DNA of 64,000 bases from Pantoea rwandensis. Lineage in GTDB: Bacteria; Pseudomonadota; Gammaproteobacteria; Enterobacterales; Enterobacteriaceae. The position numbers were made by a program, and so were the translations under genes. Location of the stretch: positions 310,001-374,000 of the forward strand of contig NZ_CP009454.1 of the NCBI RefSeq assembly GCF_000759475.1. Reading direction: 5' to 3'. This document shows, one piece after another, positions 29,276 through 39,946 of this stretch. Numbering within the stretch: the first letter of the stretch is position 1; every line of letters starts with the position of its first letter. A model generated the notes under the pieces. The model searched no databases. It was not told the origin of the DNA and saw only the letters and a program-made list of their open reading frames with translations.

Positions 29276-30405
29276 CAGGCAAAGAAACTCAACAGCGAGC
29301 TGATAACGGTGCGCTGGTTGTTATCCGACAGGTTATAGAACAGCGGCAGGCGCAGCAGGCGCTCACTCTCTTTGGTGGTGAAGCGGTCATCGCCGTGGAA
29401 GCGACCAAAACGTTCACCGGCTGGCGAAGAGTGCAAGGGAATGTAGTGGAACACCGTGAGGATTTCTGCCTCTTTCATCCAGTTGATCAGCGCCTGGCGG
29501 TCGTCGCTGTCGCTCAGTTTGATGTAAAACATGTGCGCGTTGTGACGGCAGTTTTCCGGCACCATCGGCAATGCGATACGTCCAGCGGCTGCCAGTGGTT
29601 TCAGCGCATCATAATAGCGCTGCCACAGGCGCAAACGCTGCTGATTAATGCGCTCAGCCGCTTCGAGTTGCGCCCACAGGTAGGCAGCCTGCAGATCCGC
29701 CATCAAATAGCTCGAACCGATATCACGCCAGGTGTATTTATCCACCTGACCACGGAAGAACTGGCTCCGGTTGGTGCCCTTTTCGCGGATAATCTCCGCA
29801 CGCTCCACCAGCTTCGCGTCATTAATCAGCGTTGCTCCACCTTCACCGCCGGCGGTGTAATTTTTGGTTTCATGGAAGCTAAAGCAGCCAATATGGCCAA
29901 TGGTGCCCAGCGCACGCCCTTTGTATTGCGACATCACGCCCTGCGCCGCATCTTCAATCACAAATAATTGATGCTTTGCCGCCAGCGCCATGATGCTATC
30001 CATCTCGCAAGCGACGCCCGCGTAGTGCACCGGCACAATCGCACGGGTTTTCTCAGTGATCGCGGCTTCAATCAGCGTTTCATCGATATTCAGCGTATCG
30101 GGGCGCACATCGACGAACACGATCACAGCACCGCGCAGCACGAAGGCATTGGCAGTGGAAACAAAGGTGTAGCTCGGCATGATCACTTCATCACCGGGCT
30201 GGATATCGATTAACAGTGCGGCCATTTCCAGCGAGGCAGTGCAAGAGGGTGTCAGCAGCACTTTTTTGCTGCCAAAGTGCTGCTCCATCCACTGCTGACA
30301 GCGGCGGGTAAATCCACCGTCACCGCAGAGTTTGCCGCTGGCCATCGCCGACTGCATATATTCAACTTCGCTGCCGACGACCGGCGGCGCATTAAATGGG
30401 ATCAT
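29275..30405 (-). CDS. wecE: dTDP-4-amino-4,6-dideoxygalactose transaminase WecE
   Basis: A pyridoxal-phosphate aminotransferase (DegT/DnrJ/EryC1 family, 376 residues) that makes TDP-4-amino-4,6-dideoxy-D-galactose from the RffG product, using glutamate. The catalytic lysine lies in SFHETKNYTAGGEGG, VIEDAAQG is the cofactor-binding aspartate region, and the N-terminus [19 protein letters not shown] is typical. It overlaps wecD by four bases. Confidence 0.96.
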   Translation of the reverse strand: MIPFNAPPVVGSEVEYMQSAMASGKLCGDGGFTRRCQQWMEQHFGSKKVLLTPSCTASLEMAALLIDIQPGDEVIMPSYTFVSTANAFVLRGAVIVFVDVRPDTLNIDETLIEAAITEKTRAIVPVHYAGVACEMDSIMALAAKHQLFVIEDAAQGVMSQYKGRALGTIGHIGCFSFHETKNYTAGGEGGATLINDAKLVERAEIIREKGTNRSQFFRGQVDKYTWRDIGSSYLMADLQAAYLWAQLEAAERINQQRLRLWQRYYDALKPLAAAGRIALPMVPENCRHNAHMFYIKLSDSDDRQALINWMKEAEILTVFHYIPLHSSPAGERFGRFHGDDRFTTKESERLLRLPLFYNLSDNNQRTVISSLLSFFA

Positions 30406-31100
30406 GAGGCTGTCCTGTAAAACCAGTAGGCGGTGCTTTCAAGGCGAGCACCGCTGCGTAAATAGAGGCGCATCGCCATAAGATTACTCAGCTGTGTCGC
30501 GACGCGCAGTCGTTCAAGTTGCCGCACGCGGCCCCAATCCGCTGCCGCCAACAGCAAGCGTTGACCCATGCCCTGCCCTTGCGCTGCGGGCAGCACGGCG
30601 AGCAGGCCGATACGCGCATCACCGTTCACTTCACGCATCGAGACAAAGCCTTGTAATTGACCGGATTCGTCGCTGGCCACCAGGCATTGGTGATCAAAGG
30701 TGCCGCGAACCGCGTTTTCAATCCACTGCGCATAGAAACGACCGCTGTCATCAGCGTTAAACCAGGGCGCACGAAAACGGCTTTGGCGAAAGGCATGCGA
30801 TGCCGCCTCACGCAATGCCGGGATCTGTGCTTCACGCGCGATGCGCACGCCAACCTGGCGCTCGGTGCGTTTGATATTAATGGCCAGATCGGCCTCACCC
30901 TCCACCAGCTGAAAACCGTGCTGGCTCAAGGCATCAATGGCGTCAGTACGCTCGGCGGGCACTTTGGCCTGCCACAACGTATCTGGCTGCTGCAGCGCGT
31001 CGGCAAGGGTGAAGTCGCCATCCAGGTCGATACGCGCACTGTTCACGCCGAAGAAATCGCTTTCCCACGCAAGGGGGTTAATACTGACGCGGACGGGCAT
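30402..31100 (-). CDS. wecD: dTDP-fucosamine acetyltransferase WecD
   Basis: A GNAT-family N-acetyltransferase of 232 residues that converts TDP-Fuc4N to TDP-Fuc4NAc. The C-terminal GNAT domain shows [25 protein letters not shown] with the Q/RxxGxG/A acetyl-CoA loop. [35 protein letters not shown] is diagnostic. The start at 31100 ([10 protein letters not shown]) matches E. coli; ATG 31109 is in frame and possible. It overlaps the 3' end of rffH by 23 bases. Confidence 0.94.
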   Translation of the reverse strand: MPVRVSINPLAWESDFFGVNSARIDLDGDFTLADALQQPDTLWQAKVPAERTDAIDALSQHGFQLVEGEADLAINIKRTERQVGVRIAREAQIPALREAASHAFRQSRFRAPWFNADDSGRFYAQWIENAVRGTFDHQCLVASDESGQLQGFVSMREVNGDARIGLLAVLPAAQGQGMGQRLLLAAADWGRVRQLERLRVATQLSNLMAMRLYLRSGARLESTAYWFYRTAS

Positions 31101-31959
31101 GGAGAACATCCAGCAGATATTGGCCGTAGCCGGTTTTGGTCAGTGCTTGCGCCGCCGCCAGCAACTGATCATCAGTCAACCAGCCGTTACGCCACGCAAT
31201 CTCTTCCAGACAAGCGATTTTAAAGCCCTGACGTTTTTCCACGGTCTGGACGAACATACTCGCTTCTATCAGGCTGTCGTGAGTTCCCGTATCCAACCAG
31301 GCAAAGCCACGTCCCAGTAACTCGACGGAGAGTTCACCCTGCTCAAGATACATCTGGTTAATCGCAGTGATTTCCAGCTCGCCCCGAGCTGAAGGCTGTA
31401 CCTGTTTGGCAAACTCCACCACGCGGTTGTCGTAGAAGTAGAGGCCGGTAACCGCCCAGCGCGATTTGGGTTGCAGCGGCTTTTCCTCGATGGAAAGCGC
31501 ATTGAAGTCGTCATCAAACTCCACCACACCAAACCGCTCAGGGTCCATCACCTGATAAGCAAACACCGTGGCACCACAGCTGCGCGCGGCCACTTTTTTC
31601 AGCTTCGGGCTGAAGCCCTGACCAAAATAGAGATTGTCGCCCAGCACCAGACAGCAGCTGTCATTGCCAATAAAGGACTCACCAATGATAAACGCCTGCG
31701 CCAGACCATCGGGACTGGGTTGTTCGGCATACTGCAACTGCAGGCCGAACTCGCTGCCATCGCCGAGGAGACGCTCAAAGTGCGCACGATCTTCCGGCGT
31801 GGTGATAATCATAATCTCGCGAATCCCCGCCAGCATCAGCACCGACAGCGGATAGTAGATCATCGGCTTGTCGTACACCGGCAGTAGCTGCTTTGAGATA
31901 GCACGGGTGATAGGGTGCAAGCGCGTGCCTGAACCACCCGCGAGGATGATACCTTTCAT
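31078..31959 (-). CDS. rffH: Glucose-1-phosphate thymidylyltransferase RffH
   Basis: Makes dTDP-glucose from glucose-1-phosphate and dTTP for the ECA pathway; it is a paralogue of RmlA. It has 293 residues. The nucleotide-binding signature [16 protein letters not shown] is at the start, followed by [16 protein letters not shown] and [10 protein letters not shown]. The ATG at 31959 is conserved; the upstream open frame is non-coding. It lies 23 bases after rffG. Confidence 0.96.
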   Translation of the reverse strand: MKGIILAGGSGTRLHPITRAISKQLLPVYDKPMIYYPLSVLMLAGIREIMIITTPEDRAHFERLLGDGSEFGLQLQYAEQPSPDGLAQAFIIGESFIGNDSCCLVLGDNLYFGQGFSPKLKKVAARSCGATVFAYQVMDPERFGVVEFDDDFNALSIEEKPLQPKSRWAVTGLYFYDNRVVEFAKQVQPSARGELEITAINQMYLEQGELSVELLGRGFAWLDTGTHDSLIEASMFVQTVEKRQGFKIACLEEIAWRNGWLTDDQLLAAAQALTKTGYGQYLLDVLHARPRQY

Positions 31960-31982
31960 CGTTGCTGCTCCTGTATTATGCC

Positions 31983-33059
31983 TCAGTGCGGCGTAGCTAA
32001 ACCCAACCGCTCGCCACGATAGCTGCCGTTGAGAATCGCCTGCCACCATTGTGGATTTGCCAGATACCACTGCACGGTCTTGCGAATGCCACTTTCGAAA
32101 GTTTCCTGAGGCGTCCAGCCTAAATCACGCGCAATTTTGCTGGCGTCAATGGCGTAACGCAGATCGTGACCGGGACGATCGGTGACAAAGGTAATCAGAT
32201 CACGATAGCACGCGAGGTGCGCCGCGCGCTGCTGCGGTGCGAGTTCGTCCAGCAGATCACACAGGGTTTCCACCACCTCAATATTACGGCGTTCGTTGTG
32301 ACCACCAATATTATAGGTTTCGCCGACTTTGCCGCTGCTCACCACGCAGTAAAGCGCTCTGGCGTGGTCTTCGACATACAGCCAATCGCGGATCTGACTG
32401 CCATTGCCATACACCGGCAGCGGTTTTCCGGCTAAAGCATTAATGATGGTGAGCGGAATCAGTTTTTCCGGGAAGTGGCACGGGCCATAATTATTCGAAC
32501 AGTTGGTGACAATAATTGGCAAGCCGTAGGTGCGTAACCAGGCCCGCACTAGATGATCGCTGCTGGCTTTCGTCGCTGAATAAGGGCTGCTGGGCGCATA
32601 AGGCGTGGTTTCAGTGAAGAAATCATCACTGCCATGCAGATCGCCAAACACTTCGTCAGTGGAAATATGATGGAAGATGAAGCCTTTTTTACGCTCATCC
32701 ACCATGCCATTCCAGTAGTGGCGAGCCGCTTCCAGTAGCTGATAGGTGCCCACAATGTTGGTTTCGACAAACGCAATTGGCCCATCGATCGAACGGTCCA
32801 CATGGCTTTCTGCGGCCAGATGCATAATGCAATCCGGTTGATACTGGGCCATGACGCGGTCCAGTTCGGCTCTGTCGCAAATATCCACCTGCTCAAAGGC
32901 ATAGCGCGCATCATTCTGTACTGAAGCCAAAGAGGCTAAGTTGCCAGCGTAGCTGAGTTTATCCACCACCACCACCTGATGGTCTGTTTGCTCAATCAGG
33001 AAGCGCACCAGTGCGGAACCAATAAAGCCAGCACCACCCGTGATGAGGAATTGTTTCAT
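31983..33059 (-). CDS. rffG: dTDP-glucose 4,6-dehydratase RffG
   Basis: An extended short-chain dehydrogenase (358 residues) that converts dTDP-glucose to dTDP-4-keto-6-deoxyglucose. It shows the NAD-binding TGGAGFIGS at the N-terminus, [15 protein letters not shown], the catalytic YSATKAS (YxxxK) and [15 protein letters not shown]. It overlaps wecC by four bases. It shares its reaction with RmlB but sits in the ECA cluster. Confidence 0.96.
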   Translation of the reverse strand: MKQFLITGGAGFIGSALVRFLIEQTDHQVVVVDKLSYAGNLASLASVQNDARYAFEQVDICDRAELDRVMAQYQPDCIMHLAAESHVDRSIDGPIAFVETNIVGTYQLLEAARHYWNGMVDERKKGFIFHHISTDEVFGDLHGSDDFFTETTPYAPSSPYSATKASSDHLVRAWLRTYGLPIIVTNCSNNYGPCHFPEKLIPLTIINALAGKPLPVYGNGSQIRDWLYVEDHARALYCVVSSGKVGETYNIGGHNERRNIEVVETLCDLLDELAPQQRAAHLACYRDLITFVTDRPGHDLRYAIDASKIARDLGWTPQETFESGIRKTVQWYLANPQWWQAILNGSYRGERLGLATPH

Positions 33060-34315
33060 CGCCAGACACCTTTAGTATCGATAATCCACGGCTGCGTAAT
33101 CTGGCTGGCATCGATCGTGCGGAACGGCGTGTGATCCACCAGCATCACGATGATATCCGCCTGCTGCAACGCATCCTCAGTGGAAACCAGTGTTGCTTCA
33201 TTTGCCAGTCGCGCAGGAATTTCTGCCACATGCGGTTCAACCACCAGCGTGCTGCCGCTGTGCCACTCGGCAATCAGGTGTGCCACCGCCATCGCCGGGC
33301 TTTCACGTAAATCATCGATGTTCGGTTTAAACGCCAGGCCGAAGCAGGCAATCGTCACCTCAGAAGCACGTTTTCCGCTGACAGTCAGGCAATCTGCCAA
33401 CTGCTGTTTGACCTGATCTAACACCCACGTCGGTTTCGCATCATTCACTTCCCGCGCGGTGCGAATCAGCCGCGCCAGCTCCGGATTTTGCGCCACGATA
33501 AACCAGGGATCGACAGCGATACAGTGCCCACCGACGCCCGGCCCGGGCTGCAGAATGTTGACGCGCGGATGGCGGTTCGCCAGCGCAATCAACTCCCACA
33601 CGTTGATCTTCTGCTCCGCACAGATCAGCGATAGCTCATTGGCAAACGCAATATTCACATCGCGGAAGCTGTTCTCCGTGAGTTTGCACATCTCGGCAGT
33701 ACGCGCGTTGGTTTCCACACATTCGCCGCGCAGGAAGATGCGATACAGTTCGCTGGCCCGTGCTGAGCACGCAGGCGTCATGCCGCCAATCACACGGTCA
33801 TTTTCCAGCAGTTCTACCATCACTTTGCCGGGCAGTACGCGCTCCGGGCAGTAAGCGATAAACACGTCACAGTCATCACTGTGCTGCGGGAAACGCAGGT
33901 CAGGACGCGCCTCCGCCAGCCAGGTGGCCATCTGCTCGGTAGCGCCAACCGGTGAGGTCGATTCAAGAATCACCAAATCGCCGATTTTCAATACCGGTGC
34001 AATCGACAATGCTGCCGCCTGTACGTAGCTCAGATCCGGCTGATGATCGCCGATAAACGGCGTGGGTACGGCGATTAAGAAGGCATCCGCGGCTTCGGCT
34101 TGCGTGGTGGCGCGCAGATGTCCTGCCTGAACGGCGTTGCGCACCACGTCACCCAGCTCCGGCTCAACAATGTGAATATCGCCGCGATTAATGGTCTCGA
34201 CTGCGCGAACATTGATATCCACGCCGATCACTTTTTTTCCCTTTGAGGCAAAAACAGCTGCCGTTGGCAGCCCAATGTAGCCCAGTCCGATAACGGAAAT
34301 GGTTTCAAAACGCAT
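33056..34315 (-). CDS. wecC: UDP-N-acetyl-D-mannosamine dehydrogenase WecC
   Basis: Oxidises UDP-ManNAc to UDP-ManNAcA, using two NAD+, for ECA. It has 419 residues of the UDP-glucose/GDP-mannose dehydrogenase family: an N-terminal Rossmann motif ([14 protein letters not shown]), the catalytic cysteine in [15 protein letters not shown] and a C-terminal second Rossmann domain ([21 protein letters not shown]). It lies two bases after wecB. Confidence 0.97.
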   Translation of the reverse strand: MRFETISVIGLGYIGLPTAAVFASKGKKVIGVDINVRAVETINRGDIHIVEPELGDVVRNAVQAGHLRATTQAEAADAFLIAVPTPFIGDHQPDLSYVQAAALSIAPVLKIGDLVILESTSPVGATEQMATWLAEARPDLRFPQHSDDCDVFIAYCPERVLPGKVMVELLENDRVIGGMTPACSARASELYRIFLRGECVETNARTAEMCKLTENSFRDVNIAFANELSLICAEQKINVWELIALANRHPRVNILQPGPGVGGHCIAVDPWFIVAQNPELARLIRTAREVNDAKPTWVLDQVKQQLADCLTVSGKRASEVTIACFGLAFKPNIDDLRESPAMAVAHLIAEWHSGSTLVVEPHVAEIPARLANEATLVSTEDALQQADIIVMLVDHTPFRTIDASQITQPWIIDTKGVWR

Positions 34316-34317
34316 AA

Positions 34318-35442
34318 TTATACTCTGTGTTGTTTCAATGCCTGCAGGATGCGCGCGCAGGCTTGTCCATCGCCATACGGATTGTGCGCGCGACTCATCC
34401 TCTGCCAGGCTTCCTCGTCCTGCAGCAGCAGGCCGACTTCTTCGACAATCCGGTTGATATCGGTACCGACCAGTTTTACGGTGCCCGCATCCACCGCTTC
34501 CGGACGCTCAGTAGTATCACGCATGACCAGAACAGGTTTACCCAACGATGGCGCTTCTTCCTGAATGCCTCCGGAATCGGTGAGGATCAGCCAGGAACGG
34601 TTCATCAGCCAGACAAACGGCAAATACTCCTGTGGCTCAATCAAAATGATATTCTCGATCCCACTCAGGATACGATTGACCGGCTCGCTGACGTTGGGAT
34701 TGAGGTGCACCGGATAGACGATTTGCGCCTGCGGATGCTGACGTGCAATCTGCGCCAGCGCGCTGCAAATGCGTTCGAAACCGCCGCCAAAGCTTTCACG
34801 ACGATGGCCGGTGACCAGAATCAGTTTTTTATCTGCATCAAGGAACGGATAACGCGCTGCCAGACGCGCATTCAGGTCGCCATCATCCAGCACCCGATCG
34901 CGCACCCATAGCAGCGCATCAATCACCGTATTGCCGGTAACAACGATACAGTCATCCGGCAAATTTTCACGCAGCAGATTCTGCCGCGAACTCTCGGTTG
35001 GAGTGAAATGGTAGCTCGCCAGATGACCGGTTAAGGTGCGGTTAGCCTCTTCCGGCCAGGGCGACATCAGGTTGCCCGTACGCAGTCCTGCTTCGACGTG
35101 CCCCACAGGGATCTGATGATAAAAGGCGGCTAAGCTCGCGGCAAAGGTGGTGGTGGTATCGCCGTGCACCAGCACCACATCGGGTTGGAAATCGGCGAGC
35201 ACCGTTTTCATTCCTTGCAAAATGCGGCTGGTGATCTCCGTCAGCCCCTGCTCCGGGCGCATAATATTGAGATCGTAATCGGGCTGCAGCTTGAACAGCC
35301 GCAGCACCTGATCGAGCATTTCACGGTGTTGCGCGGTCACGCACAGGCGTGATTCAAACGACGGGTCCTGCGCCAATGCCTGCACCAGCGGGGCCATTTT
35401 GATCGCCTCAGGACGCGTGCCAAATACGGTCAGAACTTTCAC
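34318..35442 (-). CDS. wecB: UDP-N-acetylglucosamine 2-epimerase WecB (GTG start)
   Basis: Non-hydrolysing epimerase (374 residues) that makes UDP-ManNAc from UDP-GlcNAc. [20 protein letters not shown] begins at a GTG (35440-35442) behind AAAGAGAAG, and the ORF upstream of it is not conserved. [34 protein letters not shown] and [30 protein letters not shown] are the family signatures. It is followed by wecC. Confidence 0.96.
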   Translation of the reverse strand: MKVLTVFGTRPEAIKMAPLVQALAQDPSFESRLCVTAQHREMLDQVLRLFKLQPDYDLNIMRPEQGLTEITSRILQGMKTVLADFQPDVVLVHGDTTTTFAASLAAFYHQIPVGHVEAGLRTGNLMSPWPEEANRTLTGHLASYHFTPTESSRQNLLRENLPDDCIVVTGNTVIDALLWVRDRVLDDGDLNARLAARYPFLDADKKLILVTGHRRESFGGGFERICSALAQIARQHPQAQIVYPVHLNPNVSEPVNRILSGIENIILIEPQEYLPFVWLMNRSWLILTDSGGIQEEAPSLGKPVLVMRDTTERPEAVDAGTVKLVGTDINRIVEEVGLLLQDEEAWQRMSRAHNPYGDGQACARILQALKQHRV

Positions 35443-35453
35443 GTGGCTTCTCT

Positions 35454-36503
35454 TTAATGGCTCGTTGGTGACGTTGGACGAGGACGGCGCACCAGCGCCA
35501 CACCTGCACCCACCAGCGCGCCAATGACGCCCCACATGATCATCATAAACACTCGGCGCGGACTGTCGCGCGACACCGGCTCTTCAGGCGTACGCAGATA
35601 GCGATATGTCTGGAATGGCTTATCCAATTGCGCGCCTGCCTGCAACGTGCCCAGCATCGCTCTGTTCTGATCATAGCTCAAATCGTAAGCGGGCCCGCTG
35701 GCCTGCAATGTATCGAGCTGAGCCTGCAACATTTGCTGCCCAAGCAGGAAGCGATCGCTGTCAGGCAGCGCTTCGCCGATGGCCGGTGCACGGTTTTCCT
35801 GGATGCCCTGCTGGCTCGCCACCTTTAAAGCTTGTTCAATACGTTGGCGCTGGCGATCAAACACCGCTTGTGCCACTTCCTGCTGGCGAGTCACCTGCGC
35901 TTGCAACTGCGCACTGCGCGCCTGCCATGCGCCTTTTAGTTCCGCATTCAGATGGCGTGCGGCACGCTCGCTGGCATAGGCGATATATTGGCGCAGCAGG
36001 TTATTCGCGTCGCCAGCGGTTTCGGCAATCAGCTTAATGTTATCCAGTGTGTTATGCGCCGCATCCGCTGGTGTGAACTGAATATTGGTAATCAAATCGT
36101 CCAGCAAAGCCGCATCGTTGTGTGTATTGCCACTTTTGCGGCTTTTGAAGTAATCGGTCTGCTGCCAGAAATCACGGCGCGTGTCCCAGGAGGCCAGTTG
36201 CATGGTGAACTCCTGATAGACCTCATCCATCACGGTGGGTGCGGGCGTGTTGAGATTGAGCGTGTTGTTACGCACATCAAGGTTATTAAGGAATTGCTGC
36301 TGCACGAAGAAGTCACCCAGCATATTCACCGTCGGGCGATCGGTCGTCGCGGTGGTGCTCCATGCCTGTTTCATCAGCATCGAGGCAAGCCATGCCAGTA
36401 AGGCAAACAGCAGCGCAAAGCCGATAATCCAACGCTTACCGCGCCAAAGCGTGCAGCCCAGGCCGCGCACATCCAGTTCGTTCTCCACAACGACAGAGGT
36501 CAT
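35454..36503 (-). CDS. wzzE: ECA chain-length determinant WzzE
   Basis: A polysaccharide co-polymerase of 349 residues that sets ECA chain length with WzyE. It has the Wzz architecture: a first membrane helix at about residues 27-46, a large periplasmic coiled-coil domain (for example [28 protein letters not shown]) and a second helix near 322-342 after a Pro-rich segment ([25 protein letters not shown]). [25 protein letters not shown] matches WzzE rather than WzzB. Confidence 0.95.
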   Translation of the reverse strand: MTSVVVENELDVRGLGCTLWRGKRWIIGFALLFALLAWLASMLMKQAWSTTATTDRPTVNMLGDFFVQQQFLNNLDVRNNTLNLNTPAPTVMDEVYQEFTMQLASWDTRRDFWQQTDYFKSRKSGNTHNDAALLDDLITNIQFTPADAAHNTLDNIKLIAETAGDANNLLRQYIAYASERAARHLNAELKGAWQARSAQLQAQVTRQQEVAQAVFDRQRQRIEQALKVASQQGIQENRAPAIGEALPDSDRFLLGQQMLQAQLDTLQASGPAYDLSYDQNRAMLGTLQAGAQLDKPFQTYRYLRTPEEPVSRDSPRRVFMMIMWGVIGALVGAGVALVRRPRPTSPTSH

Positions 36504-36539
36504 AACAAAAGTCCTTATCAGGGTACTGATCGGGGTAAC

Positions 36540-37631
36540 TTATTTTTTATCTTCGCCACTGCTTTGCCAGCGGCGTTTAATGCGACGGATTTTGCGCGCC
36601 ACACGCCACGCGTGTTTCAGGCAGTAGCCGTAAAGGAAAAACGCCATCAGGAATAACACCAGCATCACCCACTCGGGGATGAAAGCAAGGTACTCGCCCA
36701 GCACGCCGATACCGGCTAAAAGCGCAGCAGCCACGGTGATCAGTACAAAGGCCTGGCGGGAGGTGAAGCCGGCACGCATGATCAAATGGTGAATATGCTG
36801 GCGGTCAGCTGAGAACGGACTCATCCCCTTACGCAGGCGGCGATACATAATCGCCACCATGTCCATCAGCGGAATGGCAATCAGCCAGAGTGCCGTGACC
36901 GGCGTAATCGGATGGCTCAAACCCTGGGTGGTTTCCAGCAGGATCCAGATAATGGTGAAGCCAATCATGGTGCTGCCGGCATCGCCCATAAAGACCTTGT
37001 AGCGGCGACCAATCAGACCCAGGTTAAGCAAAATGTAGGGGATGGTGGCGGCAATCATGGCAAAACACCACATAGCGAGGCTGGTCTGACCGTCGAAATA
37101 GAGGATGATGCCCATGGCGGCGAAGGTCACACTGGCCAATCCACCCAACAGGCCATCAATACCATCGACCATGTTAAAGGCGTTAATGGCCGCCCAAACG
37201 GCGAACAGTGTAAGTACGTAGCCAAATGGCCCAACAACCAATTCCACCGGACCAATGATAAATCCGAGGCTCAGCAGATACAGTTTTGCGCCGACCATCA
37301 TCACGATGGCCACCGCCGCTTGTACTAATGCGCGGATTTTAACGCTGATATCGAACCGATCGTCCAGTGCACCCACCAGCACCAGCACCCCTGCGCAGCA
37401 GAGGAAAAGTGCCGCGTGAGGCAAATAATAATCTGAAATAGCGAAAGCAAAGCAGATCCCCGCATATACGGAGATTCCACCCACTAACGGAATGGCGCCA
37501 TGGTGTCGTTTTCTTAAATTAGGTGTGTCTACCAGCCCAATTTTTTTAGCGGCTTTACGGGCAAAAAATAGGAACACTAAAGTAAACAGAAAAACAAAAC
37601 CAAGCTCAGTACTCATAGTGAGTAAATTCAC
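36540..37631 (-). CDS. wecA: Undecaprenyl-phosphate GlcNAc-1-phosphate transferase WecA (GTG start)
   Basis: Transfers GlcNAc-1-phosphate to undecaprenyl phosphate, the first step of ECA and of many O antigens. It has 363 residues and about eleven membrane helices. LVGALDDRFDIS and NAFNMVDGIDGLLGG carry the Mg-binding aspartates, and RKRHHGAIPLVGGISVY and the C-terminal loop DRQHIHHLIMRAGF are conserved. The start is GTG at 37631 (NLLTMSTELG), as in E. coli. It is the first gene of the ECA cluster, separated from rho by a terminator. Confidence 0.96.
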   Translation of the reverse strand: MNLLTMSTELGFVFLFTLVFLFFARKAAKKIGLVDTPNLRKRHHGAIPLVGGISVYAGICFAFAISDYYLPHAALFLCCAGVLVLVGALDDRFDISVKIRALVQAAVAIVMMVGAKLYLLSLGFIIGPVELVVGPFGYVLTLFAVWAAINAFNMVDGIDGLLGGLASVTFAAMGIILYFDGQTSLAMWCFAMIAATIPYILLNLGLIGRRYKVFMGDAGSTMIGFTIIWILLETTQGLSHPITPVTALWLIAIPLMDMVAIMYRRLRKGMSPFSADRQHIHHLIMRAGFTSRQAFVLITVAAALLAGIGVLGEYLAFIPEWVMLVLFLMAFFLYGYCLKHAWRVARKIRRIKRRWQSSGEDKK

Positions 37632-37799
37632 GTTAACGCTCTCAGCTAAAATCATCGACAACAATAAGCAAGATTCTTGCCATTGCCGTATATCCCTTGT
37701 CCGAATTCTGCCCGGGAAAAATCTTATTGCTGAAAAAATCAGCACATTTCTGGCACAATCATTATATTTCTTCCTGACTGGGCTAATCCTAATGCCCAT

Positions 37800-37830
37800 A
37801 AAAAAAAAACGCCACGTTAAGACGTGGCGT
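37800..37830 (-). terminator. Rho-independent terminator of rho
   Basis: ACGCCACGT (37809-37817) pairs perfectly with ACGTGGCGT (37822-37830). On the minus strand the stem ends in nine or more U. It separates rho from the ECA genes, so wecA must have its own promoter between about 37640 and 37800. Confidence 0.92.
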
Positions 37831-37894
37831 TAGCAATAAATCCTGGCAAATTGTGCGAAAGAATCGCTTCGCTTAGCGATTCAATTTCGCCAAC

Positions 37895-39154
37895 TTACGA
37901 ACGCTTCATCATATCGAAGAATTCGTCGTTGGTTTTGGTCATCGCCAGCTTATTGATGAGGAACTCCATCGCATCAATTTCACCCATTGGATGGATGATT
38001 TTGCGCAGGATCCACATTTTCTGCAGCTCTTCCTGCGTGGTGAGGAGTTCTTCTTTACGGGTACCGGAGCGGTTGTAATCGATCGCTGGGAATACGCGTT
38101 TTTCAGCAATTTTACGCGACAGGTGCAGTTCCATGTTACCTGTACCTTTAAATTCTTCGTAAATCACTTCGTCCATCTTCGAACCGGTATCAACCAGCGC
38201 AGTCGCGATGATGGTCAGGCTGCCGCCCTCTTCCACGTTACGTGCTGCACCGAAGAAACGCTTCGGACGATGCAGGGCGTTGGCGTCCACACCACCGGTC
38301 AATACTTTACCGGAAGCCGGTACCACGGTGTTGTAAGCACGCGCCAGACGGGTGATGGAGTCAAGCAGGATAATAACGTCTTTCTTGTGCTCGACCAGGC
38401 GCTTAGCCTTCTCGATCACCATCTCAGCGACCTGAACGTGGCGTGAAGCCGGTTCGTCGAAGGTGGATGCGATGACTTCGCCTTTCACCAGACGCTGCAT
38501 CTCGGTCACTTCTTCCGGACGCTCGTCAATCAGCAGCACCATCAGCACGCAATCCGGATAGTTGTACGCAATGCTCTGTGCGATGTTCTGCAGCAGCATG
38601 GTTTTACCGGCTTTCGGTGGTGCCACGATCAGACCACGCTGACCGCGACCAATCGGCGATGCCAGATCCAGTACGCGAGCGGTCAAATCTTCGGTTGAGC
38701 CATTACCGCGCTCCATACGCAGACGATTGTTTGCGTGCAGTGGCGTGAGGTTTTCGAACAGAATCTTATTACGCGCGTTTTCCGGCTTGTCGTAGTTAAC
38801 TTCGTTAACTTTCAACAGCGCAAAGTAACGTTCACCCTCTTTTGGCGGGCGAATTTTACCAGAAATGGTGTCACCAGTGCGGAGGTTGAAGCGGCGGATT
38901 TGGCTGGGAGAAACGTAGATATCATCGGGACCGGCGAGGTAGGAGCTGTCTCCAGAGCGGAGGAAACCAAATCCGTCCTGCAATATCTCCAGCACACCAT
39001 CACCAAAGATGTCTTCGCCACTTTTCGCATGCTGTTTAAGGATAGAGAAAATAATATCCTGTTTACGCATACGTGCCTGGTTTTCCAGACCCATATTTTC
39101 GCCGAGGGTAATCAGCTCAGAAACCGGCGTGTTCTTTAATTCGGTAAGATTCAT
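37895..39154 (-). CDS. rho: Transcription termination factor Rho
   Basis: A hexameric RNA-dependent ATPase/helicase of 419 residues, identical in length to E. coli Rho. The N-terminal [19 protein letters not shown], the RNA-binding OSB domain with GFGFLRS near residue 63, Walker [13 protein letters not shown] and the Q-/R-loop region [27 protein letters not shown] are all conserved. It is transcribed towards the ECA cluster, with trxA upstream. E. coli rho has a long autoregulated leader, and a similar 343-base spacer precedes this one. Confidence 0.98.
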   Translation of the reverse strand: MNLTELKNTPVSELITLGENMGLENQARMRKQDIIFSILKQHAKSGEDIFGDGVLEILQDGFGFLRSGDSSYLAGPDDIYVSPSQIRRFNLRTGDTISGKIRPPKEGERYFALLKVNEVNYDKPENARNKILFENLTPLHANNRLRMERGNGSTEDLTARVLDLASPIGRGQRGLIVAPPKAGKTMLLQNIAQSIAYNYPDCVLMVLLIDERPEEVTEMQRLVKGEVIASTFDEPASRHVQVAEMVIEKAKRLVEHKKDVIILLDSITRLARAYNTVVPASGKVLTGGVDANALHRPKRFFGAARNVEEGGSLTIIATALVDTGSKMDEVIYEEFKGTGNMELHLSRKIAEKRVFPAIDYNRSGTRKEELLTTQEELQKMWILRKIIHPMGEIDAMEFLINKLAMTKTNDEFFDMMKRS

Positions 39155-39240
39155 AGTGAGGGTTCTTAAACTCGGGGTAATTCTCGAAATGATTGTCGTG
39201 GGTGGTATGGCAAAAATTCCATGCCGTTAATGGCTCTTTT

Positions 39241-39324
39241 TCAACTCTGCTCGACGATTATCGTCTGATGTGGCGATAGGAAACGAAGAGATGGTCGAAA
39301 GGTGATGCCGAATGTGCTAGTCAT
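39241..39324 (-). CDS. Possible leader ORF upstream of rho (rhoL-like)
   Basis: A 27-codon frame (ATG 39324, TGA 39241-39243) in the rho leader. It ends 86 bases before the rho start. Its middle (RPSLRFLS) weakly resembles part of the E. coli RhoL peptide as I remember it. No clear Shine-Dalgarno is visible, so coding status is uncertain. Confidence 0.3.
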   Translation of the reverse strand: MTSTFGITFRPSLRFLSPHQTIIVEQS

Positions 39325-39395
39325 CAGATTGCCAAACCACGATAACGTTCAATGCGAGCAGGGTCTGACAAGGGAAAACTTTAGATGCAAACTAC

Positions 39396-39424
39396 AAGGT
39401 AAGTGCGTAATGCAGTGAGGTCAA
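39396..39424 (-). promoter_or_regulatory. Candidate sigma-70 promoter of rho
   Basis: On the minus strand TTGACC (39419-39424) and TACCTT (39396-39401) are 17 bases apart. A start near 39389 would give a leader of about 235 bases, similar to the long E. coli rho leader. The -10 is poor. Confidence 0.4.
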
Positions 39425-39497
39425 CTTAACACGCCTGAATGGAGACGTCCAGCAGTGGCGAAAAAATTCACCACTGCGGAACAACACCGCGCCGGGC

Positions 39498-39830
39498 TTA
39501 GGCCAGGTTAGCGTTCAGGAACTCTTTCAGCTGACCTTTAGACAAGGCGCCTACTTTGGTCGCAGCCACTTCACCGTTCTTGAACAGCAGCAGTGTCGGG
39601 ATACCACGAATGCCATATTTAGGCGCAGTGCCCGGGTTGTCATCAATGTTCAACTTGGCGATGGTAAGCTTACCGTCGTACTCTTCTGCGACTTCGTCGA
39701 GAATTGGGGCGATCATTTTGCAAGGACCACACCATTCAGCCCAGAAATCTACCAGAGTGACACCGTCGGCTTTCAGCACGTCAGTGTCGAAACTGTCATC
39801 GGTCAAGTGAACGATTTTATCGCTGCTCAT
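39498..39830 (-). CDS. trxA: Thioredoxin 1
   Basis: A 110-residue general protein disulfide reductase with the active site [10 protein letters not shown] and the cis-proline loop [11 protein letters not shown]; it also serves ribonucleotide reductase. The ATG at 39830 gives [23 protein letters not shown], matching E. coli TrxA with one extra residue. Upstream in-frame ATGs are not conserved. It is divergent from rhlB, as in E. coli. Confidence 0.97.
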   Translation of the reverse strand: MSSDKIVHLTDDSFDTDVLKADGVTLVDFWAEWCGPCKMIAPILDEVAEEYDGKLTIAKLNIDDNPGTAPKYGIRGIPTLLLFKNGEVAATKVGALSKGQLKEFLNANLA

Positions 39831-39946
39831 GTTTAACTCCAAAGATTGTGCCTGGCGAATTGGCGTAAAATATACCAACGTAGGTTGACTTTATTTCATC
39901 GGATACGCTTTCGTAAAGCGCTAGTAAGCTGATATTCTACCACACT

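Noticed and set aside
29236..29967. 243-codon plus-strand ORF opposite wecE
   Set aside because: Antisense to the conserved transaminase WecE, with no homology pattern of its own.
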